Shown here piece after piece: positions 43,428 through 53,083 of a stretch of DNA of 64,000 nucleotides. The DNA comes from Chitinophaga sp. 180180018-3 (GTDB taxonomy: Bacteria > Bacteroidota > Bacteroidia > Chitinophagales > Chitinophagaceae), in assembly GCF_037893185.1 (NCBI RefSeq), contig NZ_CP140772.1, positions 3,596,001-3,660,000 of the forward strand. Reading direction: 5' to 3'. Numbering within the stretch: position 1 is the stretch's first letter; each line of letters begins with the position of its first letter. A program made the translations under genes and the position numbers. The notes under the pieces were generated by a model. The model was not told the DNA's origin. It worked only from the letters and a program-made list of their open reading frames with translations, and made no database searches.

Positions 43428-45791
43428 TTATTCCGCTCTCAGACTTTTCGCAGGATTCGTGAGCACAGCTTTGCCAGCCTGGTAGCCGATCGTCAGCAGT
43501 GCGGCTAACAACGTAAGCCCGCCAGCCAGCAGATATATCCACCAGGAAATGCTGATCCTGTAGGCATAGTTCTGCAACCAGATGCCCATCAGCCAGGATG
43601 CCAGCGGCGCTGCAATGGCCATCGCCAGCAGCACCAGTGCCACTGATTCTTTCGCCAGCAGGGCAAACAATTGCGCTGCTGAAGCTCCTAATACTTTGCG
43701 GATGCCTATTTCCTTAGCACGCTGTTCTGCCGAAAAGAGCGACAGTCCCAACAGGCCTATGCAGGAGATAAACACCGCCATCACTGCAAAGCAATCGCTC
43801 AGCTTTTCCACTATTTTCTCGTGCTGATACAGGCGCTGATAATCTTCATCCGCAAAGACGTATGAGAATGGGTATTTGGGATTCAGTTGTCTGCACAGGC
43901 GTTCCAGGGTATGCATACCTTCACTCGTTTTGCCGGTTTGCAGTTTTACCAGTATACTGCCCCATCCTTTTTCCCCGTAAGCTATTATCAACGGGTCGAG
44001 CGCAGCGTGCAATGATTTCAGGTGGAAATCCTTTACCATACCGATGATTGGGCCATGACGCCCGTCTTCCAGCGTTACCCATTTCCCGAGCGGCGCTTTG
44101 AAACCCATTTTGAACGCAGCCGATTCATTGATAACAAAGCCATTGGTATCAGTAGGAAAAGCGGTGGAAAAATCGCGGCCCTGCAATACCGTTACACCCA
44201 TTGTTTGCCCGAAATCATACCCGGTATTAACCACCGCAAAGGTTGGCCGGGCGCCTGTTTCCATGCCTTCCCACTGAACGGCATCCTGGTAGTTGCCAAT
44301 GGCCACCTGGGAACCTGTCATGATAGTGACCGATTTTATGGCCGGATCTGCAGCGGCCATTTGCCTGAATACCTTATAGTTCCGGGCCAGCTCCCCTTCT
44401 ACCGGTATGCGTACCAGGTTCTCTCTGTTATATCCCAGGTTCTTCTTTTGTATATACCTTACCTGCCGGGAAACAATGATGGCTCCGATGATCAGCAGAA
44501 TAGACAGGGAAAACTGGAATACCACCAGTCCCTTCCTGAATCCGGCCACACCTTTGCCGGAGCGGAAAACGCCCTTCAATACTTTCACCGGCTGGAGGGC
44601 CGACAGGAAAAGCGCCGGATAGCTGCCGGCAACAAGGCCGGTGAGGCATGTGAGCGCCATTAGCCTGCCCCAGAACGCCGGCGAGGCAAATGCTAATAGT
44701 ATATGCTTCTCCGTTAGTTTATTGAACAACGGCAGTAACAGATACACTATTCCCAATGCCAGCACCATCGCCAGAATGGCCATCAGCAAGGCTTCCAGCA
44801 TAAACTGCGAGATCAGTGCTCCCCGCCCGGCACCGATTACTTTACGAACACCGATCTCCTTCGCCCGTTTAGCGGCGCGGGCGGTCGTAAGGTTCATGAA
44901 ATTGATACAGGCTATCAGCAATATGAAAACCGCCACAACACTGAAAAGGTGTACGTACTCCATACGTCCGCCTGCGAAGTGCCCGTTTCTGAAATTGCCG
45001 TTCAGGTATTTCTCATCATAACGTTGAAGGCCCAGCTCCACGCGAAGGCCGGGCCCCTGGTTAGTATAGTAGATATCGAGGAACCGGCGGATCCTGGCGC
45101 CGACAATGGCTGCATCTACATTGTCTTTTAACAGGAGGGCCGACTGGCAAACAGCACCATCCCATTTCATGCCGCCTGCATTGATGCGCCGGAACAGCTC
45201 CCAGTTGATGATATAATCGAATTGCAGGGAAGATTTCTCCGGAAAGTTGTCGAAAACCGCTGTCACGGACAAAGCCGGGAGCCCATCGCTGCGCAGCGTT
45301 TTGCCCATGGCTGCTTCCGGACTTCCGTAACAGGCCACTGCCATCTTGCGGGAAATTGCGATAGCCGTTGGGCCGGAGAGTGCATCGGCTGCATCGCCCA
45401 GCAGCAAAGGGAAAGGGAATATCCGGAAGAAATCGCTGCCAGCAAAAGCCCCTTCCATTCTCAGATTGTTGCTGCCCACCTGAAACAGCCGTTCATTATT
45501 GGCATAACCAGCCGCATAGCGGACCCCGGGAATTACCCGTTTCAGTTCATCGGCCAGCAATCCGGAAGTATAATAGCTGCCGCCCGTTTCACCTGCTGAA
45601 TGCTCCAGCTGGTACACTACATACCGACGATCGGCGCTGGCCAGCAATCCATCCATGCTTCGCTCGTCCTGTACCCATAACAGGATAAAAAGACTGCAGG
45701 CCAGGCCCGCTGCCAGGCCAATTATATTAATCAGAGAAAATACTTTGTTCCGTTTGATGGTCCGCCAGGCGACGCGATAATTAATGAGCAT
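43428..45791 (-). CDS. MacB/FtsX-type ABC permease, double-length Bacteroidota form
   Basis: A 787-residue inner-membrane protein. The ATG at 45791 starts MLINYRVAWRTIKRNKVFSL, the usual N-terminus; the longer frame begins at a TTG. Two MacB-type periplasmic domains (about 45-235 and 440-600) alternate with FtsX helices (about 16-38, 275-400, 665-780). The motif RAKEIGVRKVIGAGRGAL recurs as RAKEIGIRKVLGASAAQL. These proteins usually work with a LolD-like ATPase, none of which is encoded next to it. Transport of lipoprotein, drug or peptide is possible. Confidence 0.92.
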   Translation of the reverse strand: MLINYRVAWRTIKRNKVFSLINIIGLAAGLACSLFILLWVQDERSMDGLLASADRRYVVYQLEHSAGETGGSYYTSGLLADELKRVIPGVRYAAGYANNERLFQVGSNNLRMEGAFAGSDFFRIFPFPLLLGDAADALSGPTAIAISRKMAVACYGSPEAAMGKTLRSDGLPALSVTAVFDNFPEKSSLQFDYIINWELFRRINAGGMKWDGAVCQSALLLKDNVDAAIVGARIRRFLDIYYTNQGPGLRVELGLQRYDEKYLNGNFRNGHFAGGRMEYVHLFSVVAVFILLIACINFMNLTTARAAKRAKEIGVRKVIGAGRGALISQFMLEALLMAILAMVLALGIVYLLLPLFNKLTEKHILLAFASPAFWGRLMALTCLTGLVAGSYPALFLSALQPVKVLKGVFRSGKGVAGFRKGLVVFQFSLSILLIIGAIIVSRQVRYIQKKNLGYNRENLVRIPVEGELARNYKVFRQMAAADPAIKSVTIMTGSQVAIGNYQDAVQWEGMETGARPTFAVVNTGYDFGQTMGVTVLQGRDFSTAFPTDTNGFVINESAAFKMGFKAPLGKWVTLEDGRHGPIIGMVKDFHLKSLHAALDPLIIAYGEKGWGSILVKLQTGKTSEGMHTLERLCRQLNPKYPFSYVFADEDYQRLYQHEKIVEKLSDCFAVMAVFISCIGLLGLSLFSAEQRAKEIGIRKVLGASAAQLFALLAKESVALVLLAMAIAAPLASWLMGIWLQNYAYRISISWWIYLLAGGLTLLAALLTIGYQAGKAVLTNPAKSLRAE

Positions 45792-46146
45792 AATGAAGGA
45801 AATTAACAACAGGCCGAAGAGAGAAAAAACAGCACCAGATTTCTATCTACCTAAATTCAATTTATTTAAATATAAAATTCAAAACAATATGTCCATTTCC
45901 AGGCGGATGATTGTCCACATACGGACATCCATCCTTATTACCCTGTTTTCCAAATCTCCAACTCATTTCCTGAAAATTTACAATCCATTGACTATCAGTC
46001 AAATATTTCTTTAAAAACCCTCAAACCCACACCTGTACGGCTATTTCCGCAGTTTTTTACCGTCATCTTTAGAAAAAATATTGAAATAAAATGGATTTTA
46101 TGAATAAATTTGAACAATCAAGTAGCTACTTTTAAAATTTTAAAAA
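45792..46146. promoter_or_regulatory. Divergent intergenic region with probable leu promoter
   Basis: 355 bp without a gene. A TAAATTTG at 46105-46112 matches the -7 box and a TTG at 46081-46083 lies 21 bp upstream, giving a plausible promoter about 35 bases before the leuC ATG. No leader peptide, T-box or terminator-like attenuator is seen before leuC, so leucine control would not be by classical attenuation. Confidence 0.45.
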
Positions 46147-47550
46147 ATGAGCAATAGACCTGCTACCTTATTTGACAAAGTATGGGATTCACATGTTGTG
46201 AGGAAAATTAACGACGGGCCGGATGTATTTTTTATCGACCGCCATTTTATTCACGAAGTAACCAGCCCTGTGGCTTTTCTGGGAATGGAAAACAGGGGTT
46301 TGAAGGTGATGTTTCCGGAGAAGACATTCGCCACAGCGGATCACAATACGCCGACCATCAACCAGCATTTACCTGTACAGGATCCGCTTTCTGCCAATCA
46401 GCTGAAAGCGCTGGAAACCAACTCCGGCAAATATGGTATCTCTCACTGGGGCCTGGGAAATCCTAAAAACGGGATTGTGCACGTAGTAGGTCCGGAAAAT
46501 GGTATTACCCTACCGGGAATGACGATTGTGTGTGGCGACTCGCACACCTCTACCCACGGTGCATTTGGGGCTATTGCATTTGGCATCGGTACGTCCGAAG
46601 TTGAAATGGTACTCAGCTCTCAGTGCATTATGCAGCCTAAGCCAAAGAAAATGCGTATCAATGTAAATGGTATCCTTGGCAAAGGTATTACACCGAAAGA
46701 TGTTGTTCTTTATATTATCTCTCAGCTCACCGCTGCCGGCGCTACCGGTTATTTCGTGGAATTTGCGGGAGATGTGTTCCGGAATATGACCATGGAAGGC
46801 CGTATGACCGTTTGTAACATGAGCATCGAAATGGGTGCACGCGGCGGTATGATAGCGCCCGACGAAACCACCTTTGCTTATATCAAAGGCCGTGAGAAAG
46901 CTCCGCAGGGAGCCGCATGGGACGAGGCCCTCGCCTACTGGAAAACACTGGCCACTGAAGAAGGGGCTGTATTCGATAAGGAGTATAATTTTGCGGCGGC
47001 CGACATTGAACCGATGATCACTTATGGTACCAATCCGGGTATGGGTATGGGTATCACCAAACAGATCCCCGGTGTTCAGGCAGGCGACAGCAAAACCAGC
47101 TATGAAAAATCACTGCAGTACATGGGCTTCCATGAAGCAGAACCTATGCTGGGTAAGAAAATAGACTATGTATTCATTGGCAGCTGCACCAACGGCCGTA
47201 TTGAAGATTTCCGCGCCTTTGCCTCTATTGTAAAAGGAAGGAAAAAAGCAGATCATGTAACTGCCTGGATCGTGCCTGGCTCTCACATTGTGGAGCAGCA
47301 AATTAAAGATGAAGGTATTCTCGATATCCTTACTGCAGCAGGATTTGAGTTGCGTCAGCCCGGATGCTCTGCCTGCCTGGCGATGAACGACGATAAGATC
47401 CCTGCTGGTAAGTATGCAGTGAGCACCAGCAACCGTAACTTCGAAGGCCGCCAGGGACCCGGTTCCCGTACTATGCTCGCCAGCCCGCTGGTAGCTGCTG
47501 CAGCCGCCGTAACCGGTGTGGTAACTGATCCGAGAGAGCTCATTGCCTGA
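46147..47550 (+). CDS. leuC: 3-isopropylmalate dehydratase large subunit
   Basis: A 467-residue aconitase-family protein, matching E. coli LeuC in length. The three iron-sulfur cysteines are at the family positions: Cys347 (IGSCTNGR), Cys407 and Cys410 (GCSACLAMN). The N-terminal block [12 protein letters not shown] and the [14 protein letters not shown] motif are also typical. With LeuD it isomerises 2- to 3-isopropylmalate through a [4Fe-4S] cluster, and in many organisms also citramalate. First gene of leuC-leuD-synthase-leuB; 41 bp separate it from leuD. Confidence 0.98.
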   Translation: MSNRPATLFDKVWDSHVVRKINDGPDVFFIDRHFIHEVTSPVAFLGMENRGLKVMFPEKTFATADHNTPTINQHLPVQDPLSANQLKALETNSGKYGISHWGLGNPKNGIVHVVGPENGITLPGMTIVCGDSHTSTHGAFGAIAFGIGTSEVEMVLSSQCIMQPKPKKMRINVNGILGKGITPKDVVLYIISQLTAAGATGYFVEFAGDVFRNMTMEGRMTVCNMSIEMGARGGMIAPDETTFAYIKGREKAPQGAAWDEALAYWKTLATEEGAVFDKEYNFAAADIEPMITYGTNPGMGMGITKQIPGVQAGDSKTSYEKSLQYMGFHEAEPMLGKKIDYVFIGSCTNGRIEDFRAFASIVKGRKKADHVTAWIVPGSHIVEQQIKDEGILDILTAAGFELRQPGCSACLAMNDDKIPAGKYAVSTSNRNFEGRQGPGSRTMLASPLVAAAAAVTGVVTDPRELIA

Positions 47551-47591
47551 TATCATCTTCCAATACAATTATTAAAAACGATCAACAACAA

Positions 47592-48188
47592 ATGGCTTAC
47601 GATAAATTCACCATATTAAAGAGTACCGCAGTTCCCATGCCTATTGAGAACGTGGATACCGATCAGATTATTCCTGCACGCTTTCTGAAAGCTACTGAGC
47701 GCAAGGGTTTCGGCGACAACCTGTTCCGCGACTGGCGTTTTGAAGCAGATGGTACTCCCAAAAAAGATTTTGTGCTGAACAATCCTATCTACACCGGTAA
47801 GATACTGGTAGGTGGAAAGAATTTCGGCAGTGGTTCCAGCCGCGAGCATGCTGCCTGGGCTATCTACGACTACGGCTTCCGTTGTGTAGTGTCCAGCTTC
47901 TTTGCGGATATCTTCAAAAACAACTCCCTGAACATCGGTATACTGCCTGTACAGGTGAGTCCTGAATTCCTGGATAAAATTTTCACAGCTATCGAAAAAG
48001 ATCCGAAAGCAGCACTGGAAGTGAATCTGGAATCACAAACGATTACCATCGTGGCAACAAACGAAAGTGAGTCTTTTGCTATCAACAGCTATAAGAAACA
48101 CAACCTGATGAACGGCTATGATGATATTGATTACCTCCAGGCTATGAAAGAAGATATCGGGCAGTTCGCCGAAAAGAGCCTGTACTAA
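47592..48188 (+). CDS. leuD: 3-isopropylmalate dehydratase small subunit
   Basis: A 198-residue swivel-domain subunit. Family motifs are [14 protein letters not shown] (about 19-32) and [23 protein letters not shown] (about 76-98), which close over the LeuC active site. The length matches E. coli LeuD. It starts after an A-rich leader (caacaaca) 41 bp downstream of leuC and is followed by the synthase gene 16 bp on. Confidence 0.98.
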   Translation: MAYDKFTILKSTAVPMPIENVDTDQIIPARFLKATERKGFGDNLFRDWRFEADGTPKKDFVLNNPIYTGKILVGGKNFGSGSSREHAAWAIYDYGFRCVVSSFFADIFKNNSLNIGILPVQVSPEFLDKIFTAIEKDPKAALEVNLESQTITIVATNESESFAINSYKKHNLMNGYDDIDYLQAMKEDIGQFAEKSLY

Positions 48189-48204
48189 ACATTCTCTAAC
48201 TATT

Positions 48205-49728
48205 ATGCCAGTGACCCAGCGCCACGTTGAAATAATGGACACAACACTCCGCGACGGTGAACAAACCAGCGGAGTGTCTTTTTCACCATCTGAAAAATTA
48301 ACTATCGCACAGCTTTTACTCACAGAAGTAAAAGTAGACAGGATTGAAATTGCCTCTGCACGTGTGTCCGAAGGCGAATTTGCTGCTGTAAAATCCATCA
48401 CCAAATGGGCGAAAGCCAACGGCCTGCTGAACCGCGTGGAAGTACTTACTTTCGTTGACGGAGAAGTATCTGTTGAATGGATGTTACAGGCAGGCGCCAA
48501 AGTAATGAACCTGCTTACCAAAGGTTCATTGAATCACCTCACCCATCAGCTAAAAAAGAAGCCGGAAGAGCATTTCGCGGACGTTGCCGCAGTAGTGGCT
48601 CTTGCCAAAAAGAAAGGGCTGGAGTGTAATGTATACCTGGAAGACTGGAGCAATGGTATGCGCCATTCTCCGGATTACGTATTTCAGTACCTCGATTTCC
48701 TGCAGCAGCAACCGGTGAAAAGGATCATGCTGCCCGATACGCTCGGAGTGCTCACTCCCGATGAAGTAAAGGAATTCATCAGCACTATCGTTGCCCGCTA
48801 TCCGAAAAGTCATTTCGATTTTCATGCACACAACGATTACGATCTCGGAACCGCCAATGTACTGGAAGGTGTAAAGGCGGGCGCACACGGTGTTCACCTG
48901 ACCATCAATGGTATGGGCGAACGAGCCGGTAACGCTTCACTGGCCAGCGCTATTGCTGTGCTGAACGATTTCCTGCCTTCGGTGAAAACATCTGTTGCAG
49001 AAACATCTTTGTATACCGTCAGCAAACTGGTGGAAACCTTTTCCGGTTTCCGCATCCCCGCCAACAAACCGATTGTGGGTGAAAACGTGTTTACACAAAC
49101 TGCCGGTATTCATGCAGATGGCGATAAAAAGAACAAACTTTATTTCAGCGACCTGATGCCGGAACGCTTTGGCCGTCAGCGTAAATATGCGTTGGGAAAA
49201 ACCAGTGGCAAAGCGAACATCGAAAACAATCTGGCGCAACTGGGTATTAAATTATCCGACCCCGATCTGAAAAAAGTAACGCAACGGATCATTGAACTGG
49301 GCGACCGGAAAGAAGTACTCACACAGGCGGATCTTCCTTATATTATCTCCGATGTGCTGGACAGTAACAGGATTGATGAGAAAGTGAAGATAGAAAATTA
49401 TGTGCTCACGCATTCCAAGAACCTGAACCCGGCGGTAGCGCTGAAGATATCTATAGAGGGAGAAATATACGAAGAGCATTCGCAGGGCGACGGACAATAC
49501 GATGCCTTCATGAATGCGCTGAAGAAACTCTATAAAAAGCTGAAGCGGGAACTGCCGGCACTAACGGACTACGCCGTACGAATTCCGCCTGGTGGTAAGA
49601 GTGATGCGTTATGTGAAACTATTATCACCTGGAGCCACCATAATAAGGAGTTCAAGACCAGGGGCCTCGACAGCGATCAGACGGTATCCGCTATCAAGGC
49701 TACCCAGAAAATGCTTAACCTGATTTAA
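48205..49728 (+). CDS. 2-isopropylmalate synthase or (R)-citramalate synthase
   Basis: A 507-residue Claisen-type synthase. The TIM-barrel has the metal and catalytic motifs MDTTLRDGEQTSG (about 11-23), FDFHAHNDYDLGTAN and LTINGMGERAGNA. A LeuA_dimer regulatory domain follows from about residue 380 (RIDEKVKIENYV). It condenses acetyl-CoA with either 2-ketoisovalerate (leucine pathway) or pyruvate (isoleucine via citramalate); residues deciding this are not clear to me. It lies between leuD and leuB, so its product is handled by those enzymes either way. The mid-operon position recalls Bacteroides, where a separate leuA heads the operon; none is here. Confidence 0.9.
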   Translation: MPVTQRHVEIMDTTLRDGEQTSGVSFSPSEKLTIAQLLLTEVKVDRIEIASARVSEGEFAAVKSITKWAKANGLLNRVEVLTFVDGEVSVEWMLQAGAKVMNLLTKGSLNHLTHQLKKKPEEHFADVAAVVALAKKKGLECNVYLEDWSNGMRHSPDYVFQYLDFLQQQPVKRIMLPDTLGVLTPDEVKEFISTIVARYPKSHFDFHAHNDYDLGTANVLEGVKAGAHGVHLTINGMGERAGNASLASAIAVLNDFLPSVKTSVAETSLYTVSKLVETFSGFRIPANKPIVGENVFTQTAGIHADGDKKNKLYFSDLMPERFGRQRKYALGKTSGKANIENNLAQLGIKLSDPDLKKVTQRIIELGDRKEVLTQADLPYIISDVLDSNRIDEKVKIENYVLTHSKNLNPAVALKISIEGEIYEEHSQGDGQYDAFMNALKKLYKKLKRELPALTDYAVRIPPGGKSDALCETIITWSHHNKEFKTRGLDSDQTVSAIKATQKMLNLI

Positions 49729-49746
49729 ACTATCAATAACAACAGC

Positions 49747-50826
49747 ATGGCAACCAAACATATTTTAGTCGTTCCGGGAGACGGAATCGGCCAGGAAGTA
49801 ACAGCAGTAGGCAAACAAGTACTGGACGTGATTGCAGAAAAGTTCGGACATACATTTACTTATGACGAAGCGCTGATCGGACACGTGGCGATTGAAGCAA
49901 CCGGCAATCCTTTGCCGGATGAGTCGCTCGAAAAAATGCGTAAATCAGACGCCGTATTATTCGGAGCTGTAGGTCATCCTAAATACGACAACGATCCCTC
50001 TGCGAAAGTAAGACCAGAGCAAGGCCTGCTGAAAATGCGCAAGGAGCTTGGCTTATATGCAAACCTCCGCCCTATCAAACTGTTTGATGAATTGCTCGGT
50101 GCGTCCAGCATCAAGCCAGAGATCCTTAAGGGAGCGGATATCCTGTTTTTCCGTGAGCTTACCGGGGATATTTATTTTGGAGAGAAAGGAAGAAAGAATG
50201 GTGGCGACACCGCTTTCGACATCGCGGAATACAGTCGTTATGAAGTAGAACGTATCGCGCGTAAAGCATTTGAAGCCGCGAGAACACGTAGAAAGAAACT
50301 CTGCTCCGTAGATAAAGCCAACGTAATTGAAACCTCCAGATTGTGGAGGGAAGTCATCCAGAAGATTGCGCCGGAGTATCCGGACGTTGAGGTGGAACAT
50401 CAGTTTGTAGATGCCACTGCGATGTTGCTGATCAAGGATCCGCGCCGTTTTGATGTAGTAGTGACCGCCAACCTGTTCGGCGATATCCTGACGGATGAAG
50501 CTTCTCAGATTGCAGGTTCTATGGGTATGCTGGCATCCGCTTCTGTTGGCGATGGTACCGGCGTTTATGAGCCTATACACGGCTCTGCCCACGATATCAC
50601 CGGTAAAGGCGTAGCAAATCCGCTGGCCTCTATTTTATCGGCTGCCCTGCTGCTCGATATCTCCTTTGGGATGAAAGCCGAATCAGCAGCAGTGATCAAT
50701 GCAGTAGACCAGGTACTGAAAGCAGGTTTCCGTACCCGCGATATCGCTGATGCACAGACTCCTGCTGAGAAGATCCTGGGCACAGAAGCGATTGGAGCGG
50801 AAGTAGTGAAGAGAATTACGAAGTAA
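49747..50826 (+). CDS. leuB: 3-isopropylmalate dehydrogenase
   Basis: A 359-residue NAD-dependent decarboxylating dehydrogenase. Typical motifs are VVPGDGIGQEV (residues 7-17), LKMRKELGLYANLRPIKL with the substrate arginines, FRELTGDIYFGEKG, and the metal aspartates in VTANLFGDILTDEASQIAGS. The NAD-binding GSAHDITGKGVANPLA is present. It completes leucine (or citramalate-derived isoleucine) precursor synthesis in the cytoplasm. The protein ends VKRITK; those last codons are in a GAATTACGAAGTAAG word of the repeat family, and a terminator follows. Confidence 0.98.
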   Translation: MATKHILVVPGDGIGQEVTAVGKQVLDVIAEKFGHTFTYDEALIGHVAIEATGNPLPDESLEKMRKSDAVLFGAVGHPKYDNDPSAKVRPEQGLLKMRKELGLYANLRPIKLFDELLGASSIKPEILKGADILFFRELTGDIYFGEKGRKNGGDTAFDIAEYSRYEVERIARKAFEAARTRRKKLCSVDKANVIETSRLWREVIQKIAPEYPDVEVEHQFVDATAMLLIKDPRRFDVVVTANLFGDILTDEASQIAGSMGMLASASVGDGTGVYEPIHGSAHDITGKGVANPLASILSAALLLDISFGMKAESAAVINAVDQVLKAGFRTRDIADAQTPAEKILGTEAIGAEVVKRITK

Positions 50827-50844
50827 GAATTACGAAATAACGCG

Positions 50845-50880
50845 AAGACCTTAGCAGATAATGATAATCGCTAAGGTCTT
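50845..50880 (+). terminator. Intrinsic terminator of the leu operon
   Basis: Arms AAGACCTTAGC (50845-50855) and GCTAAGGTCTT (50870-50880) pair exactly over 11 bp with a 14-nt loop, followed by a TTTT run. The preceding GAATTACGAAATAACGCG matches the leader of the larger hairpin at 52185 (GAATTAAGAAATAGAGCG), so both belong to one repeat family. Confidence 0.85.
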
Positions 50881-50892
50881 TTTTATTTACTT

Positions 50893-51393
50893 TTATTCAG
50901 AAAGATGATAATAACGTAGTACTGCGTAATAATCATTATAATCAACAGGCTGGCTGCTGCTCATTCTGGCGCCTGGAATAATGGCTGCTGCGGGTGCAAT
51001 AATGACCCTGATTTTTCTGAATGTCAACGGAAATCCGTAATCGCTTCCAGCTGCTTGAAATGCCCTGATACTCAACCGGTAATTGCTGGGGTCTATTGAG
51101 ACCTGATACGTAAAAAAACGGGTCTGATACATAGTACCAGGACCGGCGCCCGGTACCGGATACCAGGCGGTAGCAGCTTCGCGAACAGGATTGTAATAAA
51201 CGAGCACCAGGCTGGAATCCATTTTACCGGTTGAAATATTATTCAGGGTCAGGTCTAGTTGTACTGTGAAAGTTTGTGAGCCAAAAGTATAAATAGTAAC
51301 ATTCGCATTGCCCTGAGGCCCTTGTGGGCCTATATCTCCCTTTTTACAACCCATGAAGGCCAGCAGGATGCAGGCAAAAAGATATTTTTTCAT
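50893..51393 (-). CDS. Lipoprotein with short collagen-like start, function unknown
   Basis: A 166-residue protein from the ATG at 51393 (MKKYLFACIL; an ATG four codons upstream is equally open). Lipobox FMGC gives Cys16, followed by a brief collagen-like GDIGPQGPQG. The rest is beta-rich (ANVTIYTFGSQTFTVQLDL, YQTRFFTYQVSIDPSNYRL) and ends in a YYAVLRYYHL strand. I recall this Gly-Pro start in Bacteroidota lipoproteins of unknown role. It stands alone, convergent with the leu operon. Confidence 0.78.
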   Translation of the reverse strand: MKKYLFACILLAFMGCKKGDIGPQGPQGNANVTIYTFGSQTFTVQLDLTLNNISTGKMDSSLVLVYYNPVREAATAWYPVPGAGPGTMYQTRFFTYQVSIDPSNYRLSIRAFQAAGSDYGFPLTFRKIRVIIAPAAAIIPGARMSSSQPVDYNDYYAVLRYYHLSE

Positions 51394-51610
51394 TTTAAGC
51401 AACATTGTGGCCCAAAAATCCGACTTGAAACGCCGTAAAAAAAGCGCTGATGAGCCATTTACAGAAATGAGTGAGCCAATGGCAGGGCTGTCGGAATCTC
51501 CCCTCCATTTGTCATTTTCTCCCCTTTGTTGAATACGGTTTAGATAGTATGTTTGCTATGTAATCTTAATATAACAGTCAAATTACTCTCAAAACCTTAA
51601 ACATACTGAT

Positions 51611-52186
51611 ATGAGAAAAGTCATTTCCTTTATGCATATCTCCCTTGATGGTTTTACTGCAACTACAAAAAATGAGATGAACTGGATACATGTAGATGAT
51701 GAAATATTCGACTACGCCGGTGACAGGACCAATGTGGCGGATACCGCCGTGTATGGCCGGGTAACCTGGGAGATGATGGATGCTTACTGGCCTACCGCTG
51801 CAGACCAGCCAGGCGCGGGCAAACATGAAAGGGAACATTCCGCCTGGTATAAGAGGGTTGAAAAAATAGTGTTGTCTGATACCTTAAAAGACGCAAAGAA
51901 AGATAAAACCAGGTTCTTCGGAAGCGGGGATGTGGTGGAAAATATAAAAGCCCTGAAACAACAGCCTGGTGGTGAAATTGTACTATTCGGAAGTCCTGGC
52001 GCAGTACATTCGTTGATGGAGCACCAGCTGATAGATGAATTCTGGCTGTTTGTAAATCCTATATTATTGGGCGACGGTAATCCGATGTTCAAGGGTATTA
52101 CGGAAAAAGTAAAGCTGAAATTAATCACCAGCAAAGCGTTCAGTTCAGGAGTGGTTTGTTTGCACTACGAAAGAATTACGAATTAA
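51611..52186 (+). CDS. Dihydrofolate reductase/RibD C-terminal family protein
   Basis: A 191-residue NADPH-dependent reductase-like protein. The start MRKVISFMHISLDGFTA is the family's first strand with the usual SLDG. Other blocks are AVYGRVTWEMMDAYWP (residues 50-65) and GGEIVLFGSPGAVHSLMEHQLIDEFWLFVNPILLGDGNPMF. Such stand-alone proteins are related to the reductase half of RibD; the substrate of the YyaP/YwjB-like group is unknown. The last residues, ERITN and the stop, come from a GAATTACGAATTAA word at the left edge of a long hairpin. Confidence 0.9.
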   Translation: MRKVISFMHISLDGFTATTKNEMNWIHVDDEIFDYAGDRTNVADTAVYGRVTWEMMDAYWPTAADQPGAGKHEREHSAWYKRVEKIVLSDTLKDAKKDKTRFFGSGDVVENIKALKQQPGGEIVLFGSPGAVHSLMEHQLIDEFWLFVNPILLGDGNPMFKGITEKVKLKLITSKAFSSGVVCLHYERITN

Positions 52187-52296
52187 TTAAGAATATAGAA
52201 TTAAGAAATAGAGCGAAGAACGTAGCGATTAATGAGATGAATAATCCATTAGCCGCTACGTTCTTCGCTCTATTTCTTAATTCTATATTCTTAATT
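52185..52296. terminator. 49-bp near-perfect inverted repeat between convergent genes
   Basis: The left arm (52185-52233) and right arm (52248-52296) pair over 49 bp with two mismatched positions near the tip and a 14-nt loop. The left arm starts with the last two bases of the reductase stop codon; the right arm ends 1 bp before the stop of the sigma-factor gene. It serves both genes as terminator or 3' stabiliser. Words such as GAATTA-GAAATA-GCGAAGA recur in the leu terminator. Confidence 0.85.
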
Positions 52297-52297
52297 C

Positions 52298-52957
52298 TTA
52301 TTTGATTCCCAGGTGTTCCAGTACGTGGTTCACTATCCTGTCGCAACGTACCAGGTGGAATGGGAATACCAGGTCGTTTTTGTAGTAGTCTGAGATTTTT
52401 CCTCTGAGTGCAAGGCGGGCGCGTATATGCCGTACTTTCACATTTACGGAGGAGATATCCAGCATACGAGCGGTTTCACCAACAGTCAGTCCTTCCATAT
52501 CGCGCAGCATGAACACCAGCCGGTATTTTTCCGGCAGATTCAGCAGCGCTGTTTCCAGCGCTTTCCCAAGCTCCTTGTCGATTACTCTTGCCTCCGGAGT
52601 TTCCCTTCCCGCGGACTGCCCCGACGGGTGATGGCCCTCCAGCACGGTAACGTCTTCCTGTGCCATACGTTTACGTTTTTTCAGATGCTGGCTGCATTCA
52701 TTGATCATAATCCTTTGCAGCCAGGTACCAAATGCCGCCTCCTGCCTGAACTTATCCAAATGCTGGTAGGCATTGATGTAAGTGGTTTGCATCATGTCTT
52801 CCACATCAGCATCATTATCCAGGATAGCCATCCCCAATCTGAATAACCTGGCGTTGTGCCGCCGCATCAGTGGCTCGAATTGCCGCTTATCACCGGCTAA
52901 TACCTGGTTTACTAAATCATTGTCTATCTCACGTTCTGATAATACAGTTGAATTCAT
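52298..52957 (-). CDS. RNA polymerase ECF sigma factor
   Basis: A 219-residue sigma factor from the ATG at 52957 (MNSTVLSEREIDND); the frame is open further upstream but runs through the promoter region. Region 2 is about 15-100, with NDADVEDMMQTTYINAYQHL and FGTWLQRIMINECSQHLKKRK. Region 4 is about 135-190, with LPEKYRLVFMLRDMEGLTVGETARML. No anti-sigma gene is adjacent. A GTAAC box 16 bp from CATCC lies just upstream and could be its own promoter. Divergent from a small unknown gene. Confidence 0.94.
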   Translation of the reverse strand: MNSTVLSEREIDNDLVNQVLAGDKRQFEPLMRRHNARLFRLGMAILDNDADVEDMMQTTYINAYQHLDKFRQEAAFGTWLQRIMINECSQHLKKRKRMAQEDVTVLEGHHPSGQSAGRETPEARVIDKELGKALETALLNLPEKYRLVFMLRDMEGLTVGETARMLDISSVNVKVRHIRARLALRGKISDYYKNDLVFPFHLVRCDRIVNHVLEHLGIK

Positions 52958-52970
52958 GTGTATGTGTATT

Positions 52971-53020
52971 GGATGAATAGTTGAAAAAAAAGTTACAAAT
53001 TTTTTCATCTTTTTTGTAAC
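52971..53020. promoter_or_regulatory. Symmetric GTTAC/GTAAC element, candidate ECF promoters
   Basis: GTTACAAA (52992-52999) and TTTGTAAC (53013-53020) form an 8-bp inverted repeat with a T-rich 13-bp centre. Leftward, GTAAC, 16 bases, then CATCC (52975-52971) resembles an ECF-type promoter just before the sigma gene. Rightward, GTAAC is followed by CCCGGG and leads to the small gene at 53084. Autoregulation is a guess from the layout. Confidence 0.45.
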
Positions 53021-53083
53021 CCCGGGTTCAGTATTTACTCTAATCATTATAGGAGACATTTTCCTTCTTAAACGAAACCCGTC

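Noticed and set aside
46109..46135. TTTG and TACTTTTA as an alternative leu promoter
   Set aside because: Spacer of 15 bp is too short and the start of transcription would fall about at the leuC ATG.
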